64,000 nt of DNA from Pantoea latae (GTDB taxonomy: Bacteria; Pseudomonadota; Gammaproteobacteria; Enterobacterales; Enterobacteriaceae): positions 62,001-126,000 of the forward strand of contig NZ_MWUE01000011.1 of NCBI RefSeq assembly GCF_002077695.1, written 5' to 3'. Shown piece after piece: positions 36,444 to 47,000 of the stretch. How positions within the stretch are numbered: the first letter of the stretch is position 1; every line of letters begins with the position of its first letter. The position numbers and the translations under genes were made by a program. A model generated the notes under the pieces. It was not told the DNA's origin. It worked only from the letters and a program-made list of their open reading frames with translations, and did not search any database.

Positions 36444-37877
36444 ATGAACATTCATGTCAAAAACAACATCTTTTGGGTAGGCAAACGCGACTGGGAGGTT
36501 GAGCACTTCCACGGCAAAGAGTACAAAATGCAGCGCGGCACCAGCTACAACAGCTATCTGATTAAAGAAGAGAAGAAGGTGCTGATCGACACCGTCGATC
36601 TCAAGTTCAGAACCGATTTTGTGAAAAATCTCGCGGAAGAGATCGACCTGAACACCCTCGACGCCATTGTGATTAACCACGCGGAGGAGGATCACAGCGG
36701 GGCGCTGGCGGAGCTGCTGGCGCTGATCCCTGATACGCCCGTCTACTGTACGGCCAACGGCGTCGATTCGATTAACGGCCATCACCATCATCCCGAGTGG
36801 AATTTTAAGGTGGTGAAAACCGGCGACTCGCTGGATATCGGCAACGGCAAAAAACTGATCTTCGTTGAAACGCCGATGCTGCACTGGCCCGACAGCATGA
36901 TGACCTATCTGACAGAGGATGCGGTGCTGTTCAGCAACGACGCCTTTGGTCAGCATTACTGCGACGAACACCTGTTTAACGATGAGGTCGATCAGCAGGA
37001 GCTTTTCGATCAGTGCCAGCGCTACTTCTCCAATATTCTGACCCCTTTTGCCCGGCTGGTGACGCCGAAGATCAACGAAATTCTCGGCTTTAACCTGCCG
37101 GTCAGCATGATTGCCACCTCGCACGGCGTGGTGTGGCGCGATAACCCGACGCAGATTGTCGAGCTGTATCTGAAATGGGCGGCGGACTATCAGGAAGATC
37201 GCATCACGATTTTTTACGACGCCATGTCCAGCAACACCCGCATGATGGCCGACGCCATCGCCGAAGGGATCCGCGAAACAGACCCGCGCGTCGCCGTGAA
37301 GGTTTACAACGCCTCGGTGCATGACAAAAACGAGATCATCACCTCCTGCTTCCGCTCCAAAGGGATCCTGGTGGGCTCCTCCACCATGAATAACGTGATG
37401 ATGCCAAAAATCGCCGGGATGCTCGAAGAGATTACCGGATTGAAGTTTCGCAACAAACGCGCCTCCGCCTTCGGCTCCTATGGCTGGACCGGCGGCGCGG
37501 TCGATCGGGTCGCGACGCGCCTGCAGGACGCCGGTTTCGATATGACCATCGCCCTGAAAGTGAAATGGCGTCCCGATTTAAGCGCGCTGGAGGCGTGCCG
37601 CGAGCATGGCCGCAGCGTTGCGCGCGAGTGGGCGCTTTCGCCTCTGCCCGCTGCCGCGCCTGCCGTTGCTGCTGAAACAGCGTCTGCCAGCGGCGTGGAA
37701 AACGGCGAGGGCGCGCAGAAAATGATCTGCAGCGTCTGCCAGTGGGTCTATGACCCGGCGGAAGGCGAGCCGGGCCAGGATGTCGCGCCGGGCACCTGCT
37801 GGGAAGCGGTGCCCGACGATTTTCTCTGCCCCGGCTGCGCGCTGGGCAAAGAGGTTTTCGATCCTTATGAGGGGTAA
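36444..37877 (+). CDS. norV: NorV, flavorubredoxin nitric oxide reductase
   Basis: A 477-residue cytoplasmic protein: metallo-beta-lactamase-like diiron domain with HAEEDHSG and further His/Asp ligands (about 1-250), flavodoxin domain (about 255-400, [16 protein letters not shown]), Ala/Pro linker, and rubredoxin domain (about 425-477) with two CxxC pairs (CSVC, CPGC). It reduces NO to N2O under low oxygen, receiving electrons from NorW. I start at MNIHVKNN (36444), equal to E. coli, and not at the in-frame ATG 42 codons upstream, because that would contain the promoter. Confidence 0.97.
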   Translation: MNIHVKNNIFWVGKRDWEVEHFHGKEYKMQRGTSYNSYLIKEEKKVLIDTVDLKFRTDFVKNLAEEIDLNTLDAIVINHAEEDHSGALAELLALIPDTPVYCTANGVDSINGHHHHPEWNFKVVKTGDSLDIGNGKKLIFVETPMLHWPDSMMTYLTEDAVLFSNDAFGQHYCDEHLFNDEVDQQELFDQCQRYFSNILTPFARLVTPKINEILGFNLPVSMIATSHGVVWRDNPTQIVELYLKWAADYQEDRITIFYDAMSSNTRMMADAIAEGIRETDPRVAVKVYNASVHDKNEIITSCFRSKGILVGSSTMNNVMMPKIAGMLEEITGLKFRNKRASAFGSYGWTGGAVDRVATRLQDAGFDMTIALKVKWRPDLSALEACREHGRSVAREWALSPLPAAAPAVAAETASASGVENGEGAQKMICSVCQWVYDPAEGEPGQDVAPGTCWEAVPDDFLCPGCALGKEVFDPYEG

Positions 37878-37881
37878 CGCG

Positions 37882-39021
37882 ATGTCAGCAGAAATCGTTA
37901 TTATCGGTTCCGGCTTCGCCGCGCGTCAGCTGGTAAAAAGCATCCGGCAGCGGGATAACGCGGCACCGATTCGGGTAATCGCAGCGGACAGCGGCGATGA
38001 GTACAGCAAGCCGGAGCTGAGCCACGTTTTTAGCCGGCGCCAGCGCGCGGAGGATCTCACGCGTCAGCCGGCGGCGGCCTGGGCGGAGTCCCAGAACATC
38101 ACGCTGCTGCCCGATACGCGGGTGCGCGCCATCGACGCGGCAAATCACCTGGTCCGCAGCGACGCGGGCGACTTCCCTTACCACAAGCTGGTTCTGGCCA
38201 CCGGCGCGCTGCCGATGGTGCCGCCGATTAGCGGACGCGAGCTAATGGTGACCCTGAACAGCCAGCAGGATTACCGCCGCTGCGAAGCCGCCGTGCAGCA
38301 GGCGAAGCGCGTGCTGCTGGTGGGCGGCGGACTGATCGGCGCCGAGCTGGCAATGGATCTCCAGCGCGCCGGCAAAGCGGTGACGGTGGTGGATCGCAGT
38401 ACGCATCTGCTCTCCACGCTGCTGCCGCCGGAGATCGCGGCCCGCCTGCAGCACGCTTTGCTGAAGCAGGGCGCACGTTTGCTGTTTAACAACGCTCTTT
38501 GCCGTCTCGAACGTCATAAGGATGCGCTGGTGGCCTCTTTTCATCAGGGAGAGCAGCTGCGCGTCGATGCGGTGATCTGCGCCATCGGTCTGCGCCCGGA
38601 TGTCGCACTGGCGCGCGAGGCGGGTTTAGCGGTGCGCCAGGGCATTGTGGTCGATGACGCGCTGACGACATCCGACGGCGATATTTACGCGCTGGGCGAC
38701 TGCGCGGAGATTCAGGGAACAGTGAGGCCTTTCCTGCAGCCGACGACGCTGGCGGCAGTGACGCTGGCAAAAAACCTCACGGGCGATGCGGCAACGCTGC
38801 GGCTGCCTACGCCGTTAATCAGGGTAAAAACGCCGGATATGCCGCTGCATCTGGCGGGCGAGACGGCGGATCCCGCCCTGAACTGGGAGGTGAGCTTTTC
38901 CTCCTCAGGCATGATTGCCCGTGGCGTGAACAGAGAGGGCGATCTGCGCGCCTTTGTGGTAAGCGAAGATCATATGCCGCTGGCCTTCTCGATGCTGAAA
39001 AGCATCAGGCAGGACGGCTAA
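37882..39021 (+). CDS. norW: NorW, NADH:flavorubredoxin reductase
   Basis: A 379-residue FAD-dependent pyridine nucleotide reductase with two dinucleotide loops: IVIIGSGFAARQL at the N-terminus and VLLVGGGLIGAELAMD in the middle, and the DGDIYALGDCAE FAD motif. It passes electrons from NADH to NorV's rubredoxin domain. The ATG at 37882 lies 4 nt after the norV stop with a GAGGGG site. Longer frames overlapping norV are not homologous. Confidence 0.96.
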   Translation: MSAEIVIIGSGFAARQLVKSIRQRDNAAPIRVIAADSGDEYSKPELSHVFSRRQRAEDLTRQPAAAWAESQNITLLPDTRVRAIDAANHLVRSDAGDFPYHKLVLATGALPMVPPISGRELMVTLNSQQDYRRCEAAVQQAKRVLLVGGGLIGAELAMDLQRAGKAVTVVDRSTHLLSTLLPPEIAARLQHALLKQGARLLFNNALCRLERHKDALVASFHQGEQLRVDAVICAIGLRPDVALAREAGLAVRQGIVVDDALTTSDGDIYALGDCAEIQGTVRPFLQPTTLAAVTLAKNLTGDAATLRLPTPLIRVKTPDMPLHLAGETADPALNWEVSFSSSGMIARGVNREGDLRAFVVSEDHMPLAFSMLKSIRQDG

Positions 39022-39036
39022 GGGCGGCGAGGCCCG

Positions 39037-39891
39037 TTATCGCAAAAATGCCAACAGGGCCTCGGTTAACGCCTCTGGCGCCTCTTCGGCCATATGATGG
39101 CCGCTGTTTATCCCATGACCGCGGACATCAGGCGCCCAGCGCCGCCAGATGGCGAGAATGTCGCCATAAATCTGTTCAAGATCGTCCTGCTTCGACCATA
39201 AACAGAGCGTGGGGCAGCGGATCACGCGTCCAGCCTGCTGATCCAGCGCCTCATGCTGTTTATCGATCGCTAATCCGGCGCGATAGTCTTCTATCATGCC
39301 GTGCACGGTGGCGGGATCCCGTGTGGCGCGTCTGAACGCCTGATACTCTTCATCTCCCATCGTCGCTGGGCGAGGGCCATACCACGCATCCGGATCGGCC
39401 AGAATGGCGCGCTCCGGCTTTTCCAGCTGGGCAAAGAAAAACCAGTGATACCACTGGCGGGCAAACCTCTCGTCGCAGTGTTGCAGCGCTTCAAGGATCG
39501 GCACCGAGTCGAGCACCGCCAGCCGCGAAATCACCTCCGGGTAATCAAGCGCGGCCCGATAGGCGGTGTAGCTGCCTCGGTCGTGTCCGACCAGCGCAAA
39601 GCGCGCAAAGCCGAGGTGGCGCATCAGCTCTACGCAGTCTTTCGCTTTTGCTCTTTTCGACGAGCCGGCGTGATCCGGCCTGTCGGCAGGTTGAGAGGAG
39701 TCGCCAAAACCGCGTAAATCGGGGCAGACCACCGTAAACGACCTGGCCAGCATGGGCGCGACTTTTGACCAGGTGACGTGGGTACGAGGATGGCCGTGCA
39801 GCAGCATCACCGGCGGGCCGCTGCCGCCGTAGCGCACGTTGATCACCGCGTCGGAAACGGCTATTTGTGTATGGGTAAATCCTTCAAACAT
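39037..39891 (-). CDS. Alpha/beta hydrolase, haloacetate dehalogenase-like
   Basis: A 284-residue alpha/beta hydrolase. LLHGHPRTHVTW contains the oxyanion-type HGHPRT segment of fluoroacetate dehalogenases. The nucleophile elbow is VGHDRGSY with Asp as nucleophile (not Ser), WYHWFFFAQ resembles the halide-binding cap motif, and a late SGHHMAEEAP supplies the catalytic His. Asp nucleophile plus these motifs points to a haloacetate dehalogenase or epoxide hydrolase relative. Substrate is not known. It is convergent with norW (15-nt gap). Confidence 0.82.
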   Translation of the reverse strand: MFEGFTHTQIAVSDAVINVRYGGSGPPVMLLHGHPRTHVTWSKVAPMLARSFTVVCPDLRGFGDSSQPADRPDHAGSSKRAKAKDCVELMRHLGFARFALVGHDRGSYTAYRAALDYPEVISRLAVLDSVPILEALQHCDERFARQWYHWFFFAQLEKPERAILADPDAWYGPRPATMGDEEYQAFRRATRDPATVHGMIEDYRAGLAIDKQHEALDQQAGRVIRCPTLCLWSKQDDLEQIYGDILAIWRRWAPDVRGHGINSGHHMAEEAPEALTEALLAFLR

Positions 39892-40000
39892 GGCTGTTTT
39901 CCCGGCTGGCGTTTAAGGCGAATTATAGCCAGGCTGGCGGGGCGCGCCTTTGTCAGCTGCGCTGGGGCGAGCGTTAAGCGGAAACCGCTCGCCCTGGGCC

Positions 40001-41089
40001 TTAAATTTCGCTCTGCTTAATGCTGGCGACAGGCGAAAGCACATTGTCAGGCAGGGCGCGCAGCGTCTCTCCCTGCGCGACACGCGTCGGCCAGTCATGA
40101 TTGGCCAGCGCCGCCTTGCCGATGGCGACAAAATCGGCGCAGGCGGCCAGCTGCGCCTCAGCCAGCTCGCCATTATCGAGGCCGCCATTCACCACCAGCA
40201 CGGTGTCGGGCGCCGCCTCGCGTGCGATGTCGGCAAAGGTCTGTTGGCCGTCGCTAAAGGCTGGCTGCCACGCCTGATATTCCGTCACGTGGATATAGTC
40301 GACGCCCGCCGCCTGCAGCAGCGCAAACACCGTAGCGGCGCCTGCTTTACCCTCTTTCCACTTGTGGTGGAAGTCGTTGACCTTGCCCTGGGAGATGCGC
40401 ACGCCAAGGATAACGTCTGCGCCGATCCTTGCCCGCACCGCTTTAATCACCTCCAGCGTCAGGCTCAGGCGCGCCGCAATATCGCCGCCCCAGCGGTCGG
40501 TGCGCTGGTTGGTATAGTCAGTCAGGAACTGATCGAGCAGATAGCCGTTAGCCGCGTGGATCTCCACGCCGTCAAAGCCCGCCTGTTTTACCGCACGCTC
40601 GGCGCTGGCGGCAAAGGCGTCGATCGCCGCCGCAATCTGGTCGCTGTTCATCGCCTGCGGCAGCGAATAGGCGCCCTGGCCGTGATAAAACCCAAGCTGC
40701 TGGCCGACCGGCTGCACGGCCGACGGCGCTACGGTGGTGTCGCGATAGATATTGGCCTGAGAGAGCGCGCCGCCGTGAATCAGCTGGGCGATAAAGCGCG
40801 CGCCGTCCTGTTGCACCGCCTTAACTACCTTGCGCCAGCCCGCAACCTGCTCCTCGGTGACAATGCCGGGCTGAAAGGCGTAGGTCTGCGACCAGGCCTG
40901 GTCGACATAGAGGCCTTCAGAGATCACCGCGCCAAAGCCGCCGCGCGCAAAGCTGGCGTAGTAGTGCTGCACGATCTCGCCCGGCACGCCGGTTTCTGAC
41001 GCAGAGATGCGGGTCATTGGCGCCACCATGGCGCGATTGTTGAATAACACACCGTTAATCGTTCCGGCAGTAAAGAGTTGCTTAGCCAT
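40001..41089 (-). CDS. Old Yellow Enzyme family NADH:flavin oxidoreductase
   Basis: A 362-residue FMN TIM-barrel enzyme with the OYE motifs VAPMTR, FIAQLIHGGA, the FDGVEIHAANGYLLDQFL helix with substrate-binding HxxN, and TDRWGGD. Members reduce activated alkenes, nitro compounds and quinones. It is divergent from a LysR gene 105 nt away, which is the usual arrangement of a regulator with its target. Physiological substrate unknown. Confidence 0.9.
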   Translation of the reverse strand: MAKQLFTAGTINGVLFNNRAMVAPMTRISASETGVPGEIVQHYYASFARGGFGAVISEGLYVDQAWSQTYAFQPGIVTEEQVAGWRKVVKAVQQDGARFIAQLIHGGALSQANIYRDTTVAPSAVQPVGQQLGFYHGQGAYSLPQAMNSDQIAAAIDAFAASAERAVKQAGFDGVEIHAANGYLLDQFLTDYTNQRTDRWGGDIAARLSLTLEVIKAVRARIGADVILGVRISQGKVNDFHHKWKEGKAGAATVFALLQAAGVDYIHVTEYQAWQPAFSDGQQTFADIAREAAPDTVLVVNGGLDNGELAEAQLAACADFVAIGKAALANHDWPTRVAQGETLRALPDNVLSPVASIKQSEI

Positions 41090-41193
41090 TTCAACAGGGT
41101 CCTCTGAATGATTATTTCAGCTGACATTGTAATGCTGTAAAAACGCCCGCAGAATCGCCAGTATCGACAAGCTGTATAACGGATAGCGTTATA

Positions 41194-42099
41194 ATGGACC
41201 TGGAGAACGTTGAAATTTTCTGCAGCATTGCCGACACCGGCAATCTGACCGAGACGGCGCGAAGGCGTAACGCAACGGCGATGACCATCTCCCGACGTCT
41301 GGCGCAGCTGGAGAGCGACCTGGGCGTGCGGCTGTTTCAACGCACTACGCGCGCGGTGGCGCTAACCAGCGAAGGAGAGGCATTTCTGCCCTATGCGCGC
41401 ATGATGCTGGAGGCAGAAGAGTCGGCCAAAAGCCTGTTTAACGGTGAGACCCAAGGCGCCAGCGGCATACTGCGCGTCACGTCGGCCTCGGAGTTCGGCA
41501 AGCGTTATCTGCTGCCGCTGCTGCCGGCGCTGATGGAGACGAACCCGGCGCTGCGGGTGGAGTTGAACCTGAGCGATAGCCTGGTGGACATCGTCGGCCA
41601 GGGCTATGACATGGCGCTGCGCCTCGCGCCGCTCAAGGATTCGACGCTTATCGCCCACAGGCTGGCCGATAACCCGCGCATACTCTGCGCCGCGCCCGGC
41701 TACCTGGCGCGTTTTGGTCAGCCTGCCTCGCTTAACGATCTCGCGCAGCACCGCTGCCTGAAGATTTCTGGCGTCGCCCACTGGATGTTTGAGCAGCAGG
41801 GGCAGGTGGTGAACTGCCCGGTCAGCGGGCGCTTTAGCTGCAGCAGCGTCGAGGGCGTGCGCGATATGTGCGTGGCCGGCATTGGCATCGCCCAGCTGAC
41901 GCTGCTGGATATTCGCGACGAGCTGCGCAGCGGCGAACTGGTAGAGATTTCGCTGGCAGACGCAGCACGACACGCGCTGGCGGTCTGGGCGCTGCTGCCG
42001 ACGCGCCGCTATATGCCGTATCGGGTGACCCTGCTGTTGCAGGCGCTGAAAGAAGCGTTGCGCGACGGGTCAGGTTTGATGCAACGCGTTTCCGGGTAA
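41194..42099 (+). CDS. LysR-type regulator, probably of the divergent OYE gene
   Basis: A 301-residue LysR protein with N-terminal HTH (NLTETARRRNATAMTISRRLAQLE) and effector domain from about residue 90 (ASGILRVTSASEFGKRYLLPLL), of the CrgA/AaeR-like subgroup. The 105-nt divergent gap to the OYE gene should contain the operator. The ATG has only a weak ribosome site (GGATAG). Confidence 0.88.
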   Translation: MDLENVEIFCSIADTGNLTETARRRNATAMTISRRLAQLESDLGVRLFQRTTRAVALTSEGEAFLPYARMMLEAEESAKSLFNGETQGASGILRVTSASEFGKRYLLPLLPALMETNPALRVELNLSDSLVDIVGQGYDMALRLAPLKDSTLIAHRLADNPRILCAAPGYLARFGQPASLNDLAQHRCLKISGVAHWMFEQQGQVVNCPVSGRFSCSSVEGVRDMCVAGIGIAQLTLLDIRDELRSGELVEISLADAARHALAVWALLPTRRYMPYRVTLLLQALKEALRDGSGLMQRVSG

Positions 42100-42405
42100 A
42101 CCGGAAAGGCTGGCTGACGCTGAAGCCAGCGCTGCGTTATTTATCATTCGGCAGCGATCTCCTGAGGCGGGCAATATTCCTCTTAATGATTCGTGTTAAT
42201 CGTAATGTCGATCGTTTTATTTTTTCTCAATAAATTTGCCGTTCATTCTGCCGCTTTGCGATAGGTCGATGTAAAGCTCTCTTTCATCGAAAAATTGAGA
42301 AAGATAATCGTTTATTATTTGAAACAGGATGTTTCTGATTGTTTCGGTGGTATTATGATTTCCATGCGTTACTAATAGTTACCATTAATTTATATAAAGT
42401 ATTCG
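42100..42405. other. AT-rich upstream region of the TpsB/TpsA operon
   Basis: About 305 nt, clearly more AT-rich than the flanks, with no gene. It must hold the cdi/tps promoter. A GATAATCGTTTATTATT stretch near 42300 faintly resembles a Fur box but is too poor to call. Confidence 0.45.
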
Positions 42406-44070
42406 ATGATGGCCAAAACATGGATGTTACTGGCGCTCAGCGCCAGCTTTTTCAGCACCTTTGTTACTGCGGCGCCGTTAAGCCCGGCCGACCGCGACGC
42501 GATTCAACTGCAGCAGCAGCAGCGACTGGATCAGGATCAGCAGCAGCGCGATGCCCTGTGGCACGCCGCATCGTCTCCGCGCACGCCCGCTGCGACCGGT
42601 TTGCCCTCCGGCCGCTGTTTTCCGGTTCACGCCATCGTTATTCGCAACGCGTCGCTGCTGTCTGACGCCCAGCGCAAGACGTTAACCGCGCCCTTTATTC
42701 ATCGCTGCCTTAACCTGACGGACATTAATGCGCTGGTGCATGCTATTTCCGACTGGTATATGCAGCGCGGCTATATTACCAGCCGGGCGTTTTTAACCGA
42801 GCAGGATCTCTCCACGGGCGAACTGACTATTCCGGTACTGGAAGGGAAGCTGGATAAGATCCGCCTTGAAGGCCAGCATCCGCGCGTGCTGGCAATGACC
42901 TTTCCCGGTCTGGAAGGCAGCATCCTTAACCTGCGCGATATCGAGCAGGGCATGGAGCAGATTAACCGGGTGCGCCGCACGCCGGTGCAGATTGAGATCC
43001 AGCCCTCGCCAAAAGCGGGTTATTCCGTCGTCAATCTCACGGCAAAACCGGAATTTCCCCTTAGCGCTTCAGCCGGGTTTGATAACAGCGGACAGAAAAG
43101 TACCGGTGTCGGCCAGCTCAGCGCGTCGCTCACCGGCAATAACCTGCTGGGGCTGGCGGACCGCTGGTTTATCAGCGGCGGACGCAGCAGCGCCTTCAGC
43201 GACTGGCGCGACGCGCAGAACCTGCAGGCGGGCGTTAGCGTGCCGTACGGCTACGGCCTGCTCGACTACAGCTACAGCTGGAGCAGCTATCACAGCAGCT
43301 TCGTCAACAACGGCTTCACATGGCTAAGCAACGGCGACAACGTTGCGCACCGTCTCAATGGCTCCTGGGTGCTGTTCCGCAACGGCGATATCAAGAGCGG
43401 CGTGCAGCTCGGCCTGAACCACTACAGCAGCCATAACTACCTCAACAGCACGCTGCTCTCCAGCAGCAGCCGCAAAATCACCAGCCTGCAGCTCGGGCTG
43501 AACCACACGCAAAAAATGTTCGGCGGCGTGGCGACGCTCAACCCAACCCTGAGCCGCGGCATGCCCTGGTTTAGCGCGGAAAGCGACGCGGGCAAAAGCC
43601 GCGAACTGCCGAAGGCGCAGTTCCGCAAGTGGAGCATTAGCGGCAGCTTTCAGCGACCGCTGACAGACGGCCTCTGGTGGCTTAGCAGCCTCTACGGCCA
43701 GTGGTCGCCCGATCGGCTTTACGGCAGCGAGCGGCTGACGCTCGGCGGCGAAAGTTCGGTGCGCGGTTTTAAGGAGCAGTATCTCTCCGGCGATATCGGG
43801 GGCTATCTGCGCAACGAGCTGAGCTACCGCCTGTTTACGCTGCCTGTGGTCGGCGAGGTCAGCGCGCTGGCGACTGTCGACGGCGGCTGGCTGAAAAGCG
43901 ACGCGCAGGACCGCGACTCCACCGGCACGCTGTGGGGCAGCGCGATCGGGCTCGGCACGCAAGGCCGTCACGTCTACACCCAGTACACCCTCGGCATTCC
44001 CCTTAGCTATCCCGGCTCTCTGCAGCCGGATCGCGTCAGCATTTACGCCCGCGTTGGGCTGGTTTTCTAA
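42406..44070 (+). CDS. TpsB outer-membrane transporter (CdiB/ShlB-like)
   Basis: A 554-residue two-partner secretion pore: cleavable signal peptide (about 1-23, ending TAA), Gln/Asp-rich linker helix (LQQQQRLDQDQQQRDALW), POTRA domain (about 70-150), and a 16-strand Omp85-type barrel to the terminal Phe, with the conserved VRGFKE motif of the L6 loop (SSVRGFKEQYLSGD). It exports and displays the adjacent TpsA. The next gene starts 12 nt downstream. Either of two adjacent ATGs may serve. Confidence 0.95.
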   Translation: MMAKTWMLLALSASFFSTFVTAAPLSPADRDAIQLQQQQRLDQDQQQRDALWHAASSPRTPAATGLPSGRCFPVHAIVIRNASLLSDAQRKTLTAPFIHRCLNLTDINALVHAISDWYMQRGYITSRAFLTEQDLSTGELTIPVLEGKLDKIRLEGQHPRVLAMTFPGLEGSILNLRDIEQGMEQINRVRRTPVQIEIQPSPKAGYSVVNLTAKPEFPLSASAGFDNSGQKSTGVGQLSASLTGNNLLGLADRWFISGGRSSAFSDWRDAQNLQAGVSVPYGYGLLDYSYSWSSYHSSFVNNGFTWLSNGDNVAHRLNGSWVLFRNGDIKSGVQLGLNHYSSHNYLNSTLLSSSSRKITSLQLGLNHTQKMFGGVATLNPTLSRGMPWFSAESDAGKSRELPKAQFRKWSISGSFQRPLTDGLWWLSSLYGQWSPDRLYGSERLTLGGESSVRGFKEQYLSGDIGGYLRNELSYRLFTLPVVGEVSALATVDGGWLKSDAQDRDSTGTLWGSAIGLGTQGRHVYTQYTLGIPLSYPGSLQPDRVSIYARVGLVF

Positions 44071-44082
44071 GAGACAAAGATT

Positions 44083-47000
44083 ATGGACGATCGTCAACCT
44101 GTTACCTTTAAACGTCGTGCGCTGAGCTATTTCATCTGCTCACAGGTAGCGCTGCAGCCGATACTGCCCGCCGTGGCGGCGCAGATTACGCCGGTGACGC
44201 CGGGCACCCAGATGGATGCCGCCGCCAACGGCGTGCCGGTGGTCAATATCGCCACGCCGAACGGCGCCGGGGTGTCGCATAACCAGTACCAGCAGTACAA
44301 CGTTGGTCAGGAAGGGCTGATCCTCAACAACGCCACCGGCCAGCTCAATCAGACGCAGCTGGGCGGTCTGATCCAGAACAACCCCAACCTGAAAGCCGGG
44401 CATGAGGCGCAGGCGATCATCAACGAAGTGACGGGCGCCAGCCGCTCCCAGCTGCAGGGCTACACCGAGGTGGCGGGCAAAGCCGCCAACGTGATGGTCG
44501 CCAACCCATATGGCATTACCTGCAACGGCTGCGGCTTTATCAATACGCCGAACGTCACGCTCACCACGGGCAAACCGCAGCTGGATGCGAACGGCAACCT
44601 CGCCGCGCTGCAGGTGAGCAAAGGCTCGGTGATCGTCGAGGGCAAGGGGCTGGACGGCAGCGCCGCCGATGCGGTGTCGATCGTCGCGCGCGCCACGGAA
44701 ATCAATGCCGGGATCCATGCGAAGGATCTCGCGCTGACGGTGGGCGCGAACCGCGTTGGCGCAGACGGTTCGGTTACGCCGATCGCCGGCGAGGGCGCCG
44801 CACCGTCGGTGGCGGTGGATACCGGCGCGCTGGGCGGTATGTACGCCAACCGCATTCGCCTCGTCTCCAGCGAACAGGGCGTAGGGGTTAACCTCGGCAA
44901 CCTGGTGGCGAATCAGGGCGATATTCAGCTCGACAGCAACGGCCAGCTCAGGCTGAACAACAGCCTGAGCAGTGGCGCGCTGACGGCGAAAGGCGCGTCG
45001 GTGGCGTTAGGCGGCGCTAACAAAGCCACCGGGCAGATCGTCGTCAGCGCGCAGCAGGATGCGGCCATCGGGCCAGGCACGCTGGTGAGCGATGCCGGGA
45101 TTGCCGTGTCGGCCAACGGCTTGCTGACAACAAAAAGCGCCACCCTGACGGCAGGACGGGATATGCGTTTAAGCGGCGGCGCGCTGTCGGCAGACCAGGC
45201 CAGCCAGGGAAACGCCGGCGAGACGATTGTGCTGCAGGCGAAGGATCAGCTCAGCAACAGCGGGCACTTTACGACGGGTAAATCGCTTTCCGTGACGGCT
45301 CAGCGGCTCGATAACAGCGGTTCGCTTGCCGCAGCCGCAACCACAATGAACGTGGGCACGTTAAATAACAGCGCAACAGTGGCAGGCTCCCGCAGCCTGC
45401 TCATCACCAGCGATCGTCTGCTTAACCAGGGGGTGCTCTCCGCGCCTGTGCTGACGGTCGACAGCGTGCAAACCGATAACAGCGGGCTGCTGCAGGGGAC
45501 GGATGCGCTCAACTACAGCGGCAATCGCCTCAACAACCTGGCGGGCGGCACGCTCAGCTCCAGTAACGGTTTTTCACTCAACCTTGAGGCTGTAGACAAC
45601 AGCGGCCTGATCAGCAGCGGCGCGGCGCTGACGCTGGGCGGCCGCAGCCTGACCAACAATGGGGAGATCAATGCCGCGAACCTGACGCTGCTTAATGAAC
45701 GCGTCACTAATCAGCTGGGGGGATCGCTGCTCGCAGAGCGGCAGCTGGAGCTGAACAACGGCGAACTCTACAACCACGGAAAAATCGCCGCCGATGCGCT
45801 GACAATCCGGGCTGGCGCGGTGAGCAACAGCGGTACGCTGCAGGCGCAAGGGATGCTGGAGACGCAGGGCCAGACCTTCATCAGTAACGGAACGGTTCTG
45901 AGCGAAGGCGGGTTGACGCTCACGGCCGACAGGCTCGATAACGCGGGCATGCTCCAGGGGCAGCAGCTAACCATCACCACCCGCAGCGGCGTCAACAGCG
46001 GCAAAGTGCTGAGCCTGGGCGACGCGTCATTAACCGCCGATCGCCTCAACAACAGCGGCAGCATTCTCAGCCAGCAGGCGCTGCGGCTGAGCAGCGGGGA
46101 AACCGATAACAACGGGCTGATTCAGGGCACCCAGGCGCTCAGCCTGACGGGACAGCGCCTGACTAATCTGGCGCAGGGCACGGTCAGCTCAGAGAACAGT
46201 TTTGGGCTGAACCTGCCGGAACTTAATAACCTCGGCCTGATTACCAGTGGCGACACCCTGACGTTTGCCGGTGAGAGCCTGATCAATAGGGGCGAAATTA
46301 ACGCGTTACAGATCGCCGCAAACAACAGCCGCCTGACCAATCAGCAGGGCGCGCGGCTGCTGGCAGATAACACCATGCGTTTTAACAACGGCAGGCTGAC
46401 CAACGCTGGCGAGATCGCCGCCAGCCTGCTGAGCATTGCCGGCGGCGCAGTGGACAACAGCGGCATCTTACAGGGCAAACAGGCGCTGCTTGCGTCAGGC
46501 CAGCAGCTGACCAACAGCGGCACCCTGCTGAGCGGCGGCGAGCTAAGACTAGACGCGGAGACGCTTGAAAACAGCGGCCTGATGCAGGGCCAGCAGCTGA
46601 ACCTGACGGCCGCCGACTGGCAAAACAGCGGCAATGCGCTCAGCGTCGGCGACGCGCAGCTAAACAGCGGCAGCCTGAACAACAGCGGCAAGATTCTGGG
46701 GCAGCAGCATATAGCGTTGCAGGCTGATAAAACCGACAACAGCGGCTGGCTGCTGGCGCAGGCGCTGACGCTGCAGAGCGATCTGGTGAACAGCGGACTT
46801 ATTCAGGGCACGGACGCGCTGGGGATAACGGGCGGAGAACTCAACAACCAGACCGGCGGAGAGCTGCTTAGCGGCGGTACGCTGACGCTGCAGGGCGATA
46901 GTCTGACTAACCAGGGCCGCCTGCAGGCGGATCGGCTCGATCTGCGGTTAACCCGCTGGCAGAACGCAGGCGGCGCGCGGGCGGCTTCACAGCTTACCGC

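Noticed and set aside
42295..42315. Fur box before the TpsB gene
   Set aside because: Too few matches to the 19-bp consensus.
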